Below, one piece after another: positions 8,409 through 17,171 of a stretch of DNA of 64,000 bases. The stretch spans positions 712,435 through 776,434 of the forward strand of contig NZ_JBHMEZ010000001.1 in the NCBI RefSeq assembly GCF_042427615.1. Direction: 5' to 3'. The position numbers and the translations under genes were made by a program. Each line of letters begins with the position of its first letter. Within the stretch, counting starts at the first letter, position 1. The notes beneath the pieces are model-generated. The model did no database searches, was not told the origin of the DNA, and saw only the letters and a list, made by a program, of their open reading frames with translations. This stretch comes from Formosa undariae. GTDB lineage: Bacteria; Bacteroidota; Bacteroidia; Flavobacteriales; Flavobacteriaceae.

Positions 8409-9713
8409 ATGGAACATATTGCCATTATAGGAAACGGAATTTCAGGTGTGACTCTTGCAAGACACATTAGAAAAAATTCGGATAAAAGGATAACTATAAT
8501 CTCTTCAGAAACGGAACATTTTTTTTCACGTACAGCGCTCATGTATATTTATATGGGACATATGAAATTTGAAAACACTAAGCCTTACGAAGATTGGTTT
8601 TGGGAAAAGAATAGAATCGAACTTAAAAAAGGCTATGTTAAGTCAATAGATACAGATCTTAAAACGCTTCATTTTGCTGAAGGAGATACGCTTAAATACG
8701 ATAAACTCGTCATTGCAACAGGAAGTAAACCTAATAAGTTTGGTTGGCCAGGACAAGACCTTAAAGGCGTTATGGGCATGTACCATAAACAGGACTTAGA
8801 AAGTTTAGAAACATATGCGCCTAATAAAGAAACATGTAACAGAGCTGTTATTGTGGGAGGTGGATTAATAGGTATTGAAATGGCAGAAATGCTCAATTCA
8901 AGAAATATTCCGGTGACTTTCTTGGTGCGAGAAAATAGTTTTTGGAATGGTGTGTTACCTCTTGGCGAAAGTGAAATGATTAACCGTCATATAAAAAGTC
9001 ATCATATAGACCTTAGGTTATCAACAAACTTAAAGGAAATTGTTTCAGATGAAAACGGCAAAGTAAAATCTATAATTATTGAAGAAACAGGAGAAGAAAT
9101 TCCGTGTAATGTGGTTGGTCTTACCGCGGGAGTCGCTCCAAATATTGACTTTCTAAAAGATTCTGGCATTGATATAGGTCGTGGTGTAAAAGTGAATCGT
9201 TTTCTAGAAACCAATATATCCGATATATATGCGATTGGCGATTGTGCCGAGCAACACGAAGCTATCGGGAACAGACGTCCAATAGAAGCCGTTTGGTACA
9301 CGGGACGTATGATGGGAGAAGTATTAGCACAAACTATTTGTGGCAATAAAATGGAGTATAAGCCAGGGCATTGGTTTAATTCGGCAAAGTTTTTAGACAT
9401 AGAATATCAAACCTATGGTTGGGTTTTTAGTGATAGAAATAAATCAGAACACGAAGCACATTTCCATTGGAAGCATGCAGACGATACCAAATGTATAACT
9501 GTAGCTTACCATAAAGACACGAACACATTTTTAGGGATTAATACTTTTGGAATACGTATGCGTCATGAAGTATTCGATCGTTGGCTTACCGAAAATCGAG
9601 ATATAGATTATGTTATTAAAAATTTAGCCGAAGCTAATTTCGATCCTGAATTTTATAAAACATTTGAAACCGATATTCTAAAAGCCTTCACTAACCAATT
9701 ACAAACTGTATAA
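8409..9713 (+). CDS. FAD-dependent pyridine-nucleotide oxidoreductase
   Basis: A 434-residue flavoprotein. The N-terminal Rossmann fold binds FAD (IAIIGNGISGVTLARHIR, residues 4-21). IATGSKPNKFG marks the end of the first part. A second nucleotide-binding motif, AVIVGGGLIGIEMAEML (about 145-161), would bind NAD(P)H. The second FAD contact is NISDIYAIGDCAE. The overall plan matches rubredoxin reductase and NirB-type reductases, but no redox-active CxxxxC disulfide is seen. The C-terminal quarter is rich in His, Trp and Tyr and unlike the standard dimerisation domain. The stop codon and the next start codon are separated by one base, so this flavoprotein probably passes electrons to the membrane 4Fe-4S protein. 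The physiological partner and pathway are unknown. Confidence 0.88.
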   Translation: MEHIAIIGNGISGVTLARHIRKNSDKRITIISSETEHFFSRTALMYIYMGHMKFENTKPYEDWFWEKNRIELKKGYVKSIDTDLKTLHFAEGDTLKYDKLVIATGSKPNKFGWPGQDLKGVMGMYHKQDLESLETYAPNKETCNRAVIVGGGLIGIEMAEMLNSRNIPVTFLVRENSFWNGVLPLGESEMINRHIKSHHIDLRLSTNLKEIVSDENGKVKSIIIEETGEEIPCNVVGLTAGVAPNIDFLKDSGIDIGRGVKVNRFLETNISDIYAIGDCAEQHEAIGNRRPIEAVWYTGRMMGEVLAQTICGNKMEYKPGHWFNSAKFLDIEYQTYGWVFSDRNKSEHEAHFHWKHADDTKCITVAYHKDTNTFLGINTFGIRMRHEVFDRWLTENRDIDYVIKNLAEANFDPEFYKTFETDILKAFTNQLQTV

Positions 9714-9714
9714 A

Positions 9715-11304
9715 ATGAGTAATAAAATAAACAATAGTATGTCATTGGCTAATCCCGATGCTTTAAATATAACGAACAAACAAAAAATAGCACTTGCCAT
9801 TGGTGTTATCGGGTTATTTATAATGGCCTTAGCTCTTCTTAATACCGACTTTCCTAATAAAGGATTGTTTCTTACACTTTCATTAGTCGCTATATTTGGA
9901 GGGGTAATAGTGTATTCTAGAGAAGCTTATCTTAATAAGTTAGAAGGGATAAAAAACGATGGGGTTTGGTTTAAATCTATTTCGTCTCGAGGTGTTTTAG
10001 GATGGATTTTGGGTGTGGTTTTAACTTCATTTTATATTGTATTATATTTCTTTCCAAAGTATTTAGGATTAGGAACAGACGGCGAAGCAAACACAGGTTT
10101 AATAGCGCTTTTCGATCCTTTAAGTCATTTGTTAAGCGGGAGAGATGCTAGCCAATGGTTTGTTTACGGGGTGCTTTATACGGTCGCTATATTAGCTTTT
10201 GGATATAAGTTCTTGTTAAAATACAGACATAACCGCTACCAGCAATTACGTACAGGATCTGTCATGTTTTTTCAATTGGGTTTTGCCTTTTTGATTCCTG
10301 AATTTATGTACGTTATGAATAACGATTTGCCATATTATGATCTTAAAAGTATATGGCCACTTAACTACTATATTTTCGATGAATGGTCTGTAAAAGGATT
10401 TCTTTCGACAGGGAATATTGGTATCGCATTATTGTTGTTTGGTTTGTTATCCATCTTTGTTATTACACCAATTTTAACTTACAAATACGGAAAGCGTTGG
10501 TATTGTTCTTGGGTTTGTGGTTGTGGTGGTTTGGCTGAAACGGCAGGGGATTCCTTCAGACAATTATCGTCTAAAAAAATGTCGGCTTGGAAGCTAGAAC
10601 GCTGGTTAATTCATACCGTCTTAGTCTTTTCTGTTGTGATGACGGCGGCTATGGTATATTCATATTTAGGTTACGAAAAAAATGATTTCTGGTTAACACG
10701 AGGCGTATTTATATCTTTAGTTATTGGTTTACTAACAGTGGTATTTGTTGCTGTGATGTATTTTAAAAGACAAGAATTTGGTAAAGATGCCAAAATGGGA
10801 GCTATTGGTTACGCCGTAGTTATCGCGTTATTGTTAATCATGCACTTTACGGGAACAACAGAACACTTGTTTTTTATAAAAGCAGGTACTTTACGAGCGG
10901 CTTATGGTTTATACATTGGTTCTATTTTCTCTGGAGTTATTGGGACAGGGTTTTATCCTATTTTAGGAAACCGTTCTTGGTGTCGTTTTGGTTGTCCGAT
11001 GGCCGCTATTCTAGGCTTTCAACAGCGTTTGTTTTCTAAATTTAGAATTACAACCAATGGCGGACAATGTATTTCTTGTGGAAACTGTTCAACGTATTGT
11101 GAAATGGGGATAGACGTTAGAGCGTATGCGCAAAAGGGAGAAAATATTGTGAGGTCTAGTTGCGTTGGTTGTGGAGTCTGTTCTGCAGTTTGCCCAAGAG
11201 GTGTTTTAAAATTAGAAAACGATTCTATGGAAGGTCGTATAAACCCGAATGAAATCTTATTAGGAAACGATGTGGATTTAATGGATTTATTAAATAAGAA
11301 ATAG
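9715..11304 (+). CDS. Polytopic membrane protein with NapH/NosR-like ferredoxin domain (4Fe-4S)
   Basis: A 529-residue protein with roughly nine to ten hydrophobic segments and two cysteine-rich membrane-edge motifs, WYCSWVCGCGG and WCRFGCPM, the kind seen in NapH, NosR and CcoG. The C-terminus has two 4Fe-4S ferredoxin motifs, CISCGNCSTYCEMGID and SCVGCGVCSAVCPRG. Proteins of this design move electrons between quinones or soluble carriers and metal centres. The gene is coupled (one-base gap) to the flavoprotein upstream. No nitrate, nitrous-oxide or cytochrome oxidase assembly gene lies nearby, so NapH, NosR or CcoG should not be used as its name. A two-gene electron-transfer module is the best inference. 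Confidence 0.87.
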   Translation: MSNKINNSMSLANPDALNITNKQKIALAIGVIGLFIMALALLNTDFPNKGLFLTLSLVAIFGGVIVYSREAYLNKLEGIKNDGVWFKSISSRGVLGWILGVVLTSFYIVLYFFPKYLGLGTDGEANTGLIALFDPLSHLLSGRDASQWFVYGVLYTVAILAFGYKFLLKYRHNRYQQLRTGSVMFFQLGFAFLIPEFMYVMNNDLPYYDLKSIWPLNYYIFDEWSVKGFLSTGNIGIALLLFGLLSIFVITPILTYKYGKRWYCSWVCGCGGLAETAGDSFRQLSSKKMSAWKLERWLIHTVLVFSVVMTAAMVYSYLGYEKNDFWLTRGVFISLVIGLLTVVFVAVMYFKRQEFGKDAKMGAIGYAVVIALLLIMHFTGTTEHLFFIKAGTLRAAYGLYIGSIFSGVIGTGFYPILGNRSWCRFGCPMAAILGFQQRLFSKFRITTNGGQCISCGNCSTYCEMGIDVRAYAQKGENIVRSSCVGCGVCSAVCPRGVLKLENDSMEGRINPNEILLGNDVDLMDLLNKK

Positions 11305-11330
11305 AATTATTTAGTTTAGAATAATATTTA

Positions 11331-11380
11331 AATACTCGGGGTTTTAATTGTAACTACAATTAAAACCCCGAGTATTTTGT
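11331..11380. terminator. Bidirectional terminator between convergent genes
   Basis: A perfect 22-bp inverted repeat, 11331-11352 and 11355-11376, beginning AATACTCGGGGTTTTAATTG. It sits between the 4Fe-4S gene (plus) and the membrane protein gene (minus) and has T-rich ends on both strands. Confidence 0.85.
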
Positions 11381-11399
11381 TGATATATCCTTCGTTATT

Positions 11400-13094
11400 T
11401 TAAGCTTCTGTATCTTTTTTAGTTACAGGCTCTTTTTCAATTTTAATGAAATAATGAAATGGATTATGAAGAAAATCTTTAAATATATTAAAGACGACTT
11501 TAGGAAGCAGTCTAAAGTTAACTCCTCTCGATTTTAATGCGAGATACAGTGTTATCGAAAAACTGACGATAAAATTCACCAGTCCAATTAGTAATGCTCC
11601 AATTATAGCTAATAGAATGGTATGGTGACTAAAATCGTAATTCATAATAGCATATCCCAAATTCGCCGAACTAAAAGCAACGTGTCTAATATCGATATCA
11701 AAAGGTAATAAATGACTTAATAAAAAAGTAGAGCCTAGAAAAAAACCAAGACTAATGTTTCCAAACATGGTACCCCAATTCTTATCGACAAATGTTGCTA
11801 ATTTCTCACTTTTTAGTAAAAAACGACTGTTTCGAATACGATGAGGTATTTTCGATGCAATTACCTTGTTGTCTACAAAACCAGAAACTAATCCAGAAAA
11901 AGCTAAGAAAAAACCAGCAATCGCAGCAAAGAAAACCAATTGAAAGCTTGGTACAATTTTATGAATAAGATAAACGGGTTTAACTGTTTTAGCCATATCT
12001 GTTGTGCTAAATATTTGAATAAAAAGCATAAAGATACATGCAGAAAGTATGGCCATTAAAAAGTTTCCCATAACCGAAATAAATTGGCTTCGAAACACTT
12101 TTCTTACTATTATGGTAATACTTTTAATCGAATCATATTTTAAAGTGCCTTCCTTGTCAATGTTTTTTGCTAATGTAGTGGCCGTCATTGCGGGCTGTTT
12201 TGTGGCGATAATACCACCCAATTGATTCACAATTATAAAACACAAGGCATAGTTTATACTAAATAGAATGGCATTGCTAACTTCCGAAAACTCATAAGTA
12301 TATAAAAGAAGTTTAAAAAGAGCAAATAGGGCTATTATGCCTCCTCCAAATAAAGATCTATAAAAGAACTTCCAATATTCCTTAGTGGTTTCGGCAATAT
12401 ACTTTTCTCCTTTATTAGAGGTGTGTTCTACAATTTCTATGGCAACCAAATCAGAATGTCTACTTAGGTAGCGTCTAATACTATCTTTATATTTAAAATA
12501 GACTATAAAGTCTGCTAGGATATTTTCCCAATGTTGTTTAGAGGAAATATGTAATTTTAAATGAAGTAATTCCTTAATTCTAATTGTGTATTCTAGAATC
12601 CGTCTCGTTACCAAAGTAAGATGAAAACTTGTTCCGATTTTACTTTTGCTTTTTCTTAAATCAATAATAAGAAGTTCTATGGCTTCTAAAGAATTAAAAA
12701 GTTGTAAGGTCTCTTCTTCATCGAACTCAGATAAATTATTTACTTTTTTTAAGAGTAACTCGAACGGTTTAGAGTTTAATTCGATGAAATTATATTTAGC
12801 TTTAATATCGCTATCTAATCCGAATGCAACAACCTTAGCGCATAACGCTTTAATACTTAAGTCTAATTGTGTCGAAATGTTGCTGTCTGCTATCGTGCTT
12901 AAATCTATAAGAGATAATACGTGTTGCACGGGGTTTTTACTGTTTAGTAAAAAATATTCTATAGTACCTTCGTCAGGAATATTGGGTAGTATTTTTCTAT
13001 AAAGACGGTTTATAATTCCAGAGCCAAACCCGTACTCTTCCATTATTGAATACTTGGTAAAAAATGAATAAAAATTTAAAGACTCTGATTTCAT
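11400..13094 (-). CDS. PF10136-type (so-called site-specific recombinase Gcr) membrane protein
   Basis: A 564-residue protein. The N-terminal 220 residues are helical and polar. The C-terminal half has about six to seven membrane segments (for example SLFGGGIIALFALFKLLLY, NAILFSINYALCFIIVNQLG). The central motif GGIIATKQPAMTATTLA matches the conserved ATKQPAMTA signature of the family filed as site-specific recombinase Gcr (PF10136). No recombinase catalytic motif (serine, tyrosine or DDE) is visible, and the topology is that of an integral membrane protein, so the recombinase label is probably historical. The role is unknown. The first ATG (13094) is used here; an internal ATG 17 codons in (MEEYGFGSG) is an alternative start. 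It is transcribed away from the histidine kinase gene. Confidence 0.75.
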   Translation of the reverse strand: MKSESLNFYSFFTKYSIMEEYGFGSGIINRLYRKILPNIPDEGTIEYFLLNSKNPVQHVLSLIDLSTIADSNISTQLDLSIKALCAKVVAFGLDSDIKAKYNFIELNSKPFELLLKKVNNLSEFDEEETLQLFNSLEAIELLIIDLRKSKSKIGTSFHLTLVTRRILEYTIRIKELLHLKLHISSKQHWENILADFIVYFKYKDSIRRYLSRHSDLVAIEIVEHTSNKGEKYIAETTKEYWKFFYRSLFGGGIIALFALFKLLLYTYEFSEVSNAILFSINYALCFIIVNQLGGIIATKQPAMTATTLAKNIDKEGTLKYDSIKSITIIVRKVFRSQFISVMGNFLMAILSACIFMLFIQIFSTTDMAKTVKPVYLIHKIVPSFQLVFFAAIAGFFLAFSGLVSGFVDNKVIASKIPHRIRNSRFLLKSEKLATFVDKNWGTMFGNISLGFFLGSTFLLSHLLPFDIDIRHVAFSSANLGYAIMNYDFSHHTILLAIIGALLIGLVNFIVSFSITLYLALKSRGVNFRLLPKVVFNIFKDFLHNPFHYFIKIEKEPVTKKDTEA

Positions 13095-13464
13095 AGGTTG
13101 GATCGCTTTTCGAAAAAAATATCATTTACAATTGTACTTCCGCATATTAACAATAAACGACTTAAATAAAACATAGTGAGTTAAAAGATGTTAACTTTTT
13201 TAGATTAACGAAAAGTTTAAAGAAAGGGACTTTTAGAATGTTTTAATACTCTAAAATAATAAATTTATTTAGAGGTCGCAAGTCCTATTTCGGGTAGGCT
13301 ATAAGTTTTAATTTAAGTTAAATTTCGAATTATGAGTGGCATTTTTATGTTGTTAAATTAGAGGCGTTAAAACCTTAAACATGAATTGAAAGGCACTAAT
13401 TTAGAACGAAAATATAATAATAAGTTGGTGAAATAATACAAAAATATCTTCATAGATTTATGGC
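13095..13464. other. 370-bp divergent intergenic region
   Basis: AT-rich, with no open frame worth calling. It must hold the promoters of the minus-strand membrane protein and the plus-strand kinase. I see only weak inverted repeats (for example TTTTAGA and TCTAAAA around 13230-13255) and no clear -33/-7 pair. Confidence 0.5.
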
Positions 13465-15129
13465 ATGAAATTATTTAAAAATACAAACCTCTTTTTTTTG
13501 GTTTGTACAATGGTAATAATGCCTCACTTTGGCCATGTTTATAGTCAGAATAAACAGATCAAAGATAGTTTGTCTTATTATGTAGATGTAGCAACAAGTC
13601 CCAAAAACATAACTAATTTAAGTCGTGCCTATTTGTATTTTGAGACATTTAAAGAAGAGAGTATAAAAAATAAAGACACGAGCGATGTGTTATCTTGCCT
13701 GCAAAATTTATCGAAAATACAATATAGTTTAGGTGATTATTTTGGAAGTGAAAATTCAGTGGTTGAGGGTTTAAAAATTTTATCTGAGAGTGACACAACT
13801 AAGTATTCAAAATTTAGATTAATTTTTCTTAATAAACTTGGTAAGATATCTGCTAAACGCTTAGATTACGATACTGCGATCCAGTATTACGATCAGGCAT
13901 CCGAAATGGCTAAAAATCAAATCGCTTGTAATGTTATTCACAATAATAAAGCATTGATTTATGTAAGGCAGGAAAAATTTGAGTTAGCAGAGCAGGAGTT
14001 AAAAGAATCATATGAAAATAGTTTAGGTGTCAGTGACGATATCCAAAAGGCTAAGGCCTTAGGTAATTTAGGATTCGTTCAGTCTAAATTAAAAAAATCA
14101 GAAGGCTTAAAAAATATGCTTAAAGCTTTAGATTTAAGAATAGCTATAAATCACTGTAAAGGTTTATTTTGGAGTTATTCTCATTTGTCTGAATATTACA
14201 ATGATCAGAACGATATAAAGCAAGCGAAGTTTTATGCCGACAAAAGTTATGAAATGGCAAAACGGATTAATAGTCCTATTTATATAAAAAATGCATTATC
14301 GCGTATAATCGTTATGAACGGAGATGAATATGCTCGGGTGTATTTAACTATTTCAGATAGTTTATCCATGATTCAGCAATTAGAAGAAAATAAGTATTCT
14401 AAAATTAAATACGACTATTCCCAAAACGAGCAGTTAGCAAATGTCACTGAAATTGAAAAAGAACGACAAAAGCGCTGGAAACTCACCTATTTATCTATCG
14501 GGATTTTCCTTGGCTTTATGTCTATTGTTGCCATTGTTTTTCAGAAGTTAAAATACCATAAAGAAAAAATCCGACAGGTTTATATTACCGAAAAGCGCAT
14601 TTCTAAAAAAATCCATGATGAGGTGGCTAACGATGTGCATCGTGTGATTAATAAATTACAAATTCAACCGGACATTAGTGAGGATATAATGGACGATTTA
14701 GACCATATCTACACGCAAACACGAGATATTTCTAAAGAAAATAGTCGTTTAGATGTAGAACATAATTTCGAGGAATTGTTAAACGATTTATTGTTGAGTT
14801 ATAGAACTTCGGAAACAAATATAATTACTAAAACAGCTCCAGAGGTTAACTGGAATAAAATAGAAGCGTATAAGAAAGTGACTATTTTTAGGATGATTCA
14901 AGAGCTTTTGGTAAATATGAAAAAACACAGTAATGCCTCAATTGTGGTGTTTAAATTCAATAAAATTAGGAGAAAATTAGTGGTTGCTTATTCCGATAAT
15001 GGGAATGGATGTGAAATAAAAAAGGGTTCTGGAGTTCAAAATATGGAAACCCGTATAAAATCTACAAATGGAACCATTACTTTTGAAACAGAACCTGATA
15101 AAGGTTTTAAAGCTAAAATAACCATATAG
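13465..15129 (+). CDS. TPR-containing membrane sensor histidine kinase
   Basis: A 554-residue two-component kinase. A signal sequence (to about VYSQ, residue 28) precedes five or six TPR-like helical repeats (about 60-310), which lie outside the cytoplasm. One membrane helix follows (about 334-355, WKLTYLSIGIFLGFMSIVAI), then a short coiled linker. The phosphoacceptor region is ISKKIHDEVANDVH with His384, a HisKA_3-like dimerisation site. The ATPase domain contains MIQELLVNMKKHSNAS (N-box), DNGNGCEIKKGSG and GFKAKITI. The TPRs probably sense a protein or peptide partner in the periplasm. The response regulator gene begins two bases after the stop codon, so they form one operon. Confidence 0.9.
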   Translation: MKLFKNTNLFFLVCTMVIMPHFGHVYSQNKQIKDSLSYYVDVATSPKNITNLSRAYLYFETFKEESIKNKDTSDVLSCLQNLSKIQYSLGDYFGSENSVVEGLKILSESDTTKYSKFRLIFLNKLGKISAKRLDYDTAIQYYDQASEMAKNQIACNVIHNNKALIYVRQEKFELAEQELKESYENSLGVSDDIQKAKALGNLGFVQSKLKKSEGLKNMLKALDLRIAINHCKGLFWSYSHLSEYYNDQNDIKQAKFYADKSYEMAKRINSPIYIKNALSRIIVMNGDEYARVYLTISDSLSMIQQLEENKYSKIKYDYSQNEQLANVTEIEKERQKRWKLTYLSIGIFLGFMSIVAIVFQKLKYHKEKIRQVYITEKRISKKIHDEVANDVHRVINKLQIQPDISEDIMDDLDHIYTQTRDISKENSRLDVEHNFEELLNDLLLSYRTSETNIITKTAPEVNWNKIEAYKKVTIFRMIQELLVNMKKHSNASIVVFKFNKIRRKLVVAYSDNGNGCEIKKGSGVQNMETRIKSTNGTITFETEPDKGFKAKITI

Positions 15130-15131
15130 AT

Positions 15132-15797
15132 ATGTTTAAAAAAGTTTTAATAGTAGACGATTACGACGTTGTAAACGAAGGAGTGCTTACTATGCTTTAC
15201 GATATAGGTATTACTAATGTGAAAAGTTCGCAGTATTGCGATATGGCACTGCTTAAGATTAAAACAGCGCGCCAAGAACAGGATCCTTTCGATTTGTTAA
15301 TAACAGATTTATCTTTTAAAACAGATTTTAAGGAAGCTCGGTTAAAATCTGGAGACGATCTTATTCAGACACTTAGAGAAGACGGTTTTGATATTCCTGT
15401 TATTGTGTATTCTACCGAAGATCGCCTGCAACGTGTAAGAACACTGGTTAATAAATATAGTATTAATGCGTATGTCTGTAAGGGGCGTAGAAGTATTTTT
15501 GAATTGAGGCAAGCAATCTCGGTAATTAAGGACAACAAATTATTTCTGTCTCCTTCTGTAGAGAATGCTTTAAATCCGCAGGTGTCTTTAGAAATGGACG
15601 ATTACGATGTTAACCTTATTAAATATTTGTCTAATGGTTTATCGTATAATGATATTATTATAATCTTGGAAAAACAGAATATTAAACCTAGAAGTTTAAG
15701 TTCTATCGAAAAACGTTTAAATAAATTAAAAGTAGATTTTAAAGCGAATAATGTGATTCATCTTGTGGCTATTGCTAAAGATTTAGGTCTTATTTAA
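15132..15797 (+). CDS. Two-component response regulator with LuxR-like output domain
   Basis: A 221-residue partner of the preceding kinase. The receiver domain (1-125) shows the acidic pair Asp9/Asp10 (VDDYD), phospho-acceptor Asp59 in LLITDLSF, and a Lys in YVCKGRR. The C-terminal 65 residues follow a LuxR/NarL-type helix-turn-helix plan (LIKYLSNGLSYNDIIIILE, then SSIEKRLNKLKVDF and NNVIHLVAIAKDLGLI). The recognition helix is shifted from consensus (KPRSLSSIEKRL instead of the usual TVKxHxxxI). It probably binds DNA, but its targets are unknown. An intrinsic terminator follows. Confidence 0.88.
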   Translation: MFKKVLIVDDYDVVNEGVLTMLYDIGITNVKSSQYCDMALLKIKTARQEQDPFDLLITDLSFKTDFKEARLKSGDDLIQTLREDGFDIPVIVYSTEDRLQRVRTLVNKYSINAYVCKGRRSIFELRQAISVIKDNKLFLSPSVENALNPQVSLEMDDYDVNLIKYLSNGLSYNDIIIILEKQNIKPRSLSSIEKRLNKLKVDFKANNVIHLVAIAKDLGLI

Positions 15798-15825
15798 ATC
15801 GTTTTAACTCAATATATACTTGTTT

Positions 15826-15853
15826 AAAACACTCTTTATCGGGTGTTTTTTTT
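15826..15853 (+). terminator. Terminator after response regulator gene
   Basis: AAAACAC (15826-15832) pairs with GTGTTTT (15843-15849), followed by a run of T. The stem is short but the T-tract is good. Confidence 0.7.
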
Positions 15854-15915
15854 GTGCCTTAAATTTAATTATTAACAAGTGAAAAATCTTGTGCTTTTAT
15901 GAGTCAATATTAGAT

Positions 15916-15923
15916 TACATTTG
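15916..15923 (+). promoter_or_regulatory. Candidate -7 box (TACATTTG) for metallopeptidase gene
   Basis: It matches the Bacteroidota -7 consensus TAnnTTTG. A TTG at 15889-15891 could be the -33 box, although the 24-base spacing is longer than usual. Confidence 0.5.
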
Positions 15924-15982
15924 CCCAAGTTGTAGGAGGGGTATTGAAACTCAACTTATTCATTTTTTAATTATGTTTTATT

Positions 15983-17056
15983 ATGAAAATATTTCAGTGT
16001 AGTCATTGCGATTTTCCCGTGTTTTTCGAGAATACATCTTGCGAAAGTTGTGGATCTGCTTTAGGGTATTTAGATTTTGAAAATGAAATGTTAGCTAACA
16101 ATACCACTCAATTAAAATGGGATGTTAATGGCGAGAGTTATACATACTGTAAGAACAAAAACTTACATGCGTGCAACTGGTTGGTTCCTGTTAACGACGA
16201 TAATGGATTTTGTACGTCTTGCGAATTAAATAGAACAATTCCAGATCTAGCCATTCCCGAATATTACGAGCGTTGGCAGATTATGGAAATTGCAAAGCAT
16301 AGACTTATATATGCTTTACAGCGTCTCGAGCTTCCAATAGTGAGTCAGTTTGAAAATCCGAAATCAGGATTGTTTTTCGACTTTTTATCTAAAGAGGATG
16401 CGAATGTCGATGGTAAAAAAGTAATGACAGGGCATGCAAATGGTGTGATCACTATTCTTTTAGCAGAAGCAGACACTATTAGCAGAGAGCAAACAAGAAT
16501 TTCTTTAAATGAAAAATATCGCACTTTAATTGGACATTTCAGACATGAGGTTGGACATTATTACTGGGATCGCATTTTTCGATCTAACGATGTTTTCTTA
16601 AAAGAGTATAGAGCGCTTTTTGGTGATGAAAGTCAAGATTATGGGGAGGCTTTAAAAGCGCATTATAAGAACGGCGCACCAGAAAACTGGAAAGCTAATT
16701 TTATAAGTACCTATGCATCATCTCATCCATGGGAAGATTGGGCCGAAACTTGGGCGCATTATTTACATATCTTAGATGCTATGGAAACTGCTTTTTACTT
16801 TGGTTTAGAAGGGGTTCCGAACCTGAGAAATTCTCATCATATGCGTATTAATGCCATTTATCCTTATAAAGATAATATTTCGTTTAAAGCTATTTTAGAT
16901 GAAACATCTTCTTTGTTTTATGCTGTTAATAGTATAAATAGATCGATGGGAATAACCGATGTGTACCCTTTTGTGATTTCAGATAAGGTAAAGGAGAAGT
17001 TAGAGTTTATCCATCAAATTCTACAGCGTTATAAGAATGAGAATAAAATAAACTGA
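15983..17056 (+). CDS. Putative zinc-binding metallopeptidase with N-terminal zinc ribbon
   Basis: 357 residues. The N-terminus carries paired cysteines that would bind zinc (CSHCDFP and CESCGSALG), with further cysteines at CKNKNLHAC and CTSCELN. The catalytic core has RHEVGHYYWDRI, an HExxH motif with His188, Glu189 and His192. Farther on is HPWEDWAETWAHYLH, a likely source of the third zinc ligand. This layout fits the putative zinc-binding metallo-peptidase family (PF15887 type), which lacks a signal peptide and is presumably cytoplasmic. The substrate is unknown. The gene stands alone between a terminator and an unrelated membrane protein gene. Confidence 0.85.
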   Translation: MKIFQCSHCDFPVFFENTSCESCGSALGYLDFENEMLANNTTQLKWDVNGESYTYCKNKNLHACNWLVPVNDDNGFCTSCELNRTIPDLAIPEYYERWQIMEIAKHRLIYALQRLELPIVSQFENPKSGLFFDFLSKEDANVDGKKVMTGHANGVITILLAEADTISREQTRISLNEKYRTLIGHFRHEVGHYYWDRIFRSNDVFLKEYRALFGDESQDYGEALKAHYKNGAPENWKANFISTYASSHPWEDWAETWAHYLHILDAMETAFYFGLEGVPNLRNSHHMRINAIYPYKDNISFKAILDETSSLFYAVNSINRSMGITDVYPFVISDKVKEKLEFIHQILQRYKNENKIN

Positions 17057-17171
17057 TTCATTTTACGATAAACATTCTTTACATTAAGAAAGCCTGGTTT
17101 TTGAGATCTTGTGTTTTATTAAGAGTGTGTACTAGAACTGTGTATAATTTGTATACATAAAATGTTAAAGT

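Noticed and set aside
11400..13094. Calling the PF10136 protein a mobile-element recombinase
   Set aside because: No catalytic recombinase motif, no flanking repeats and a membrane topology.
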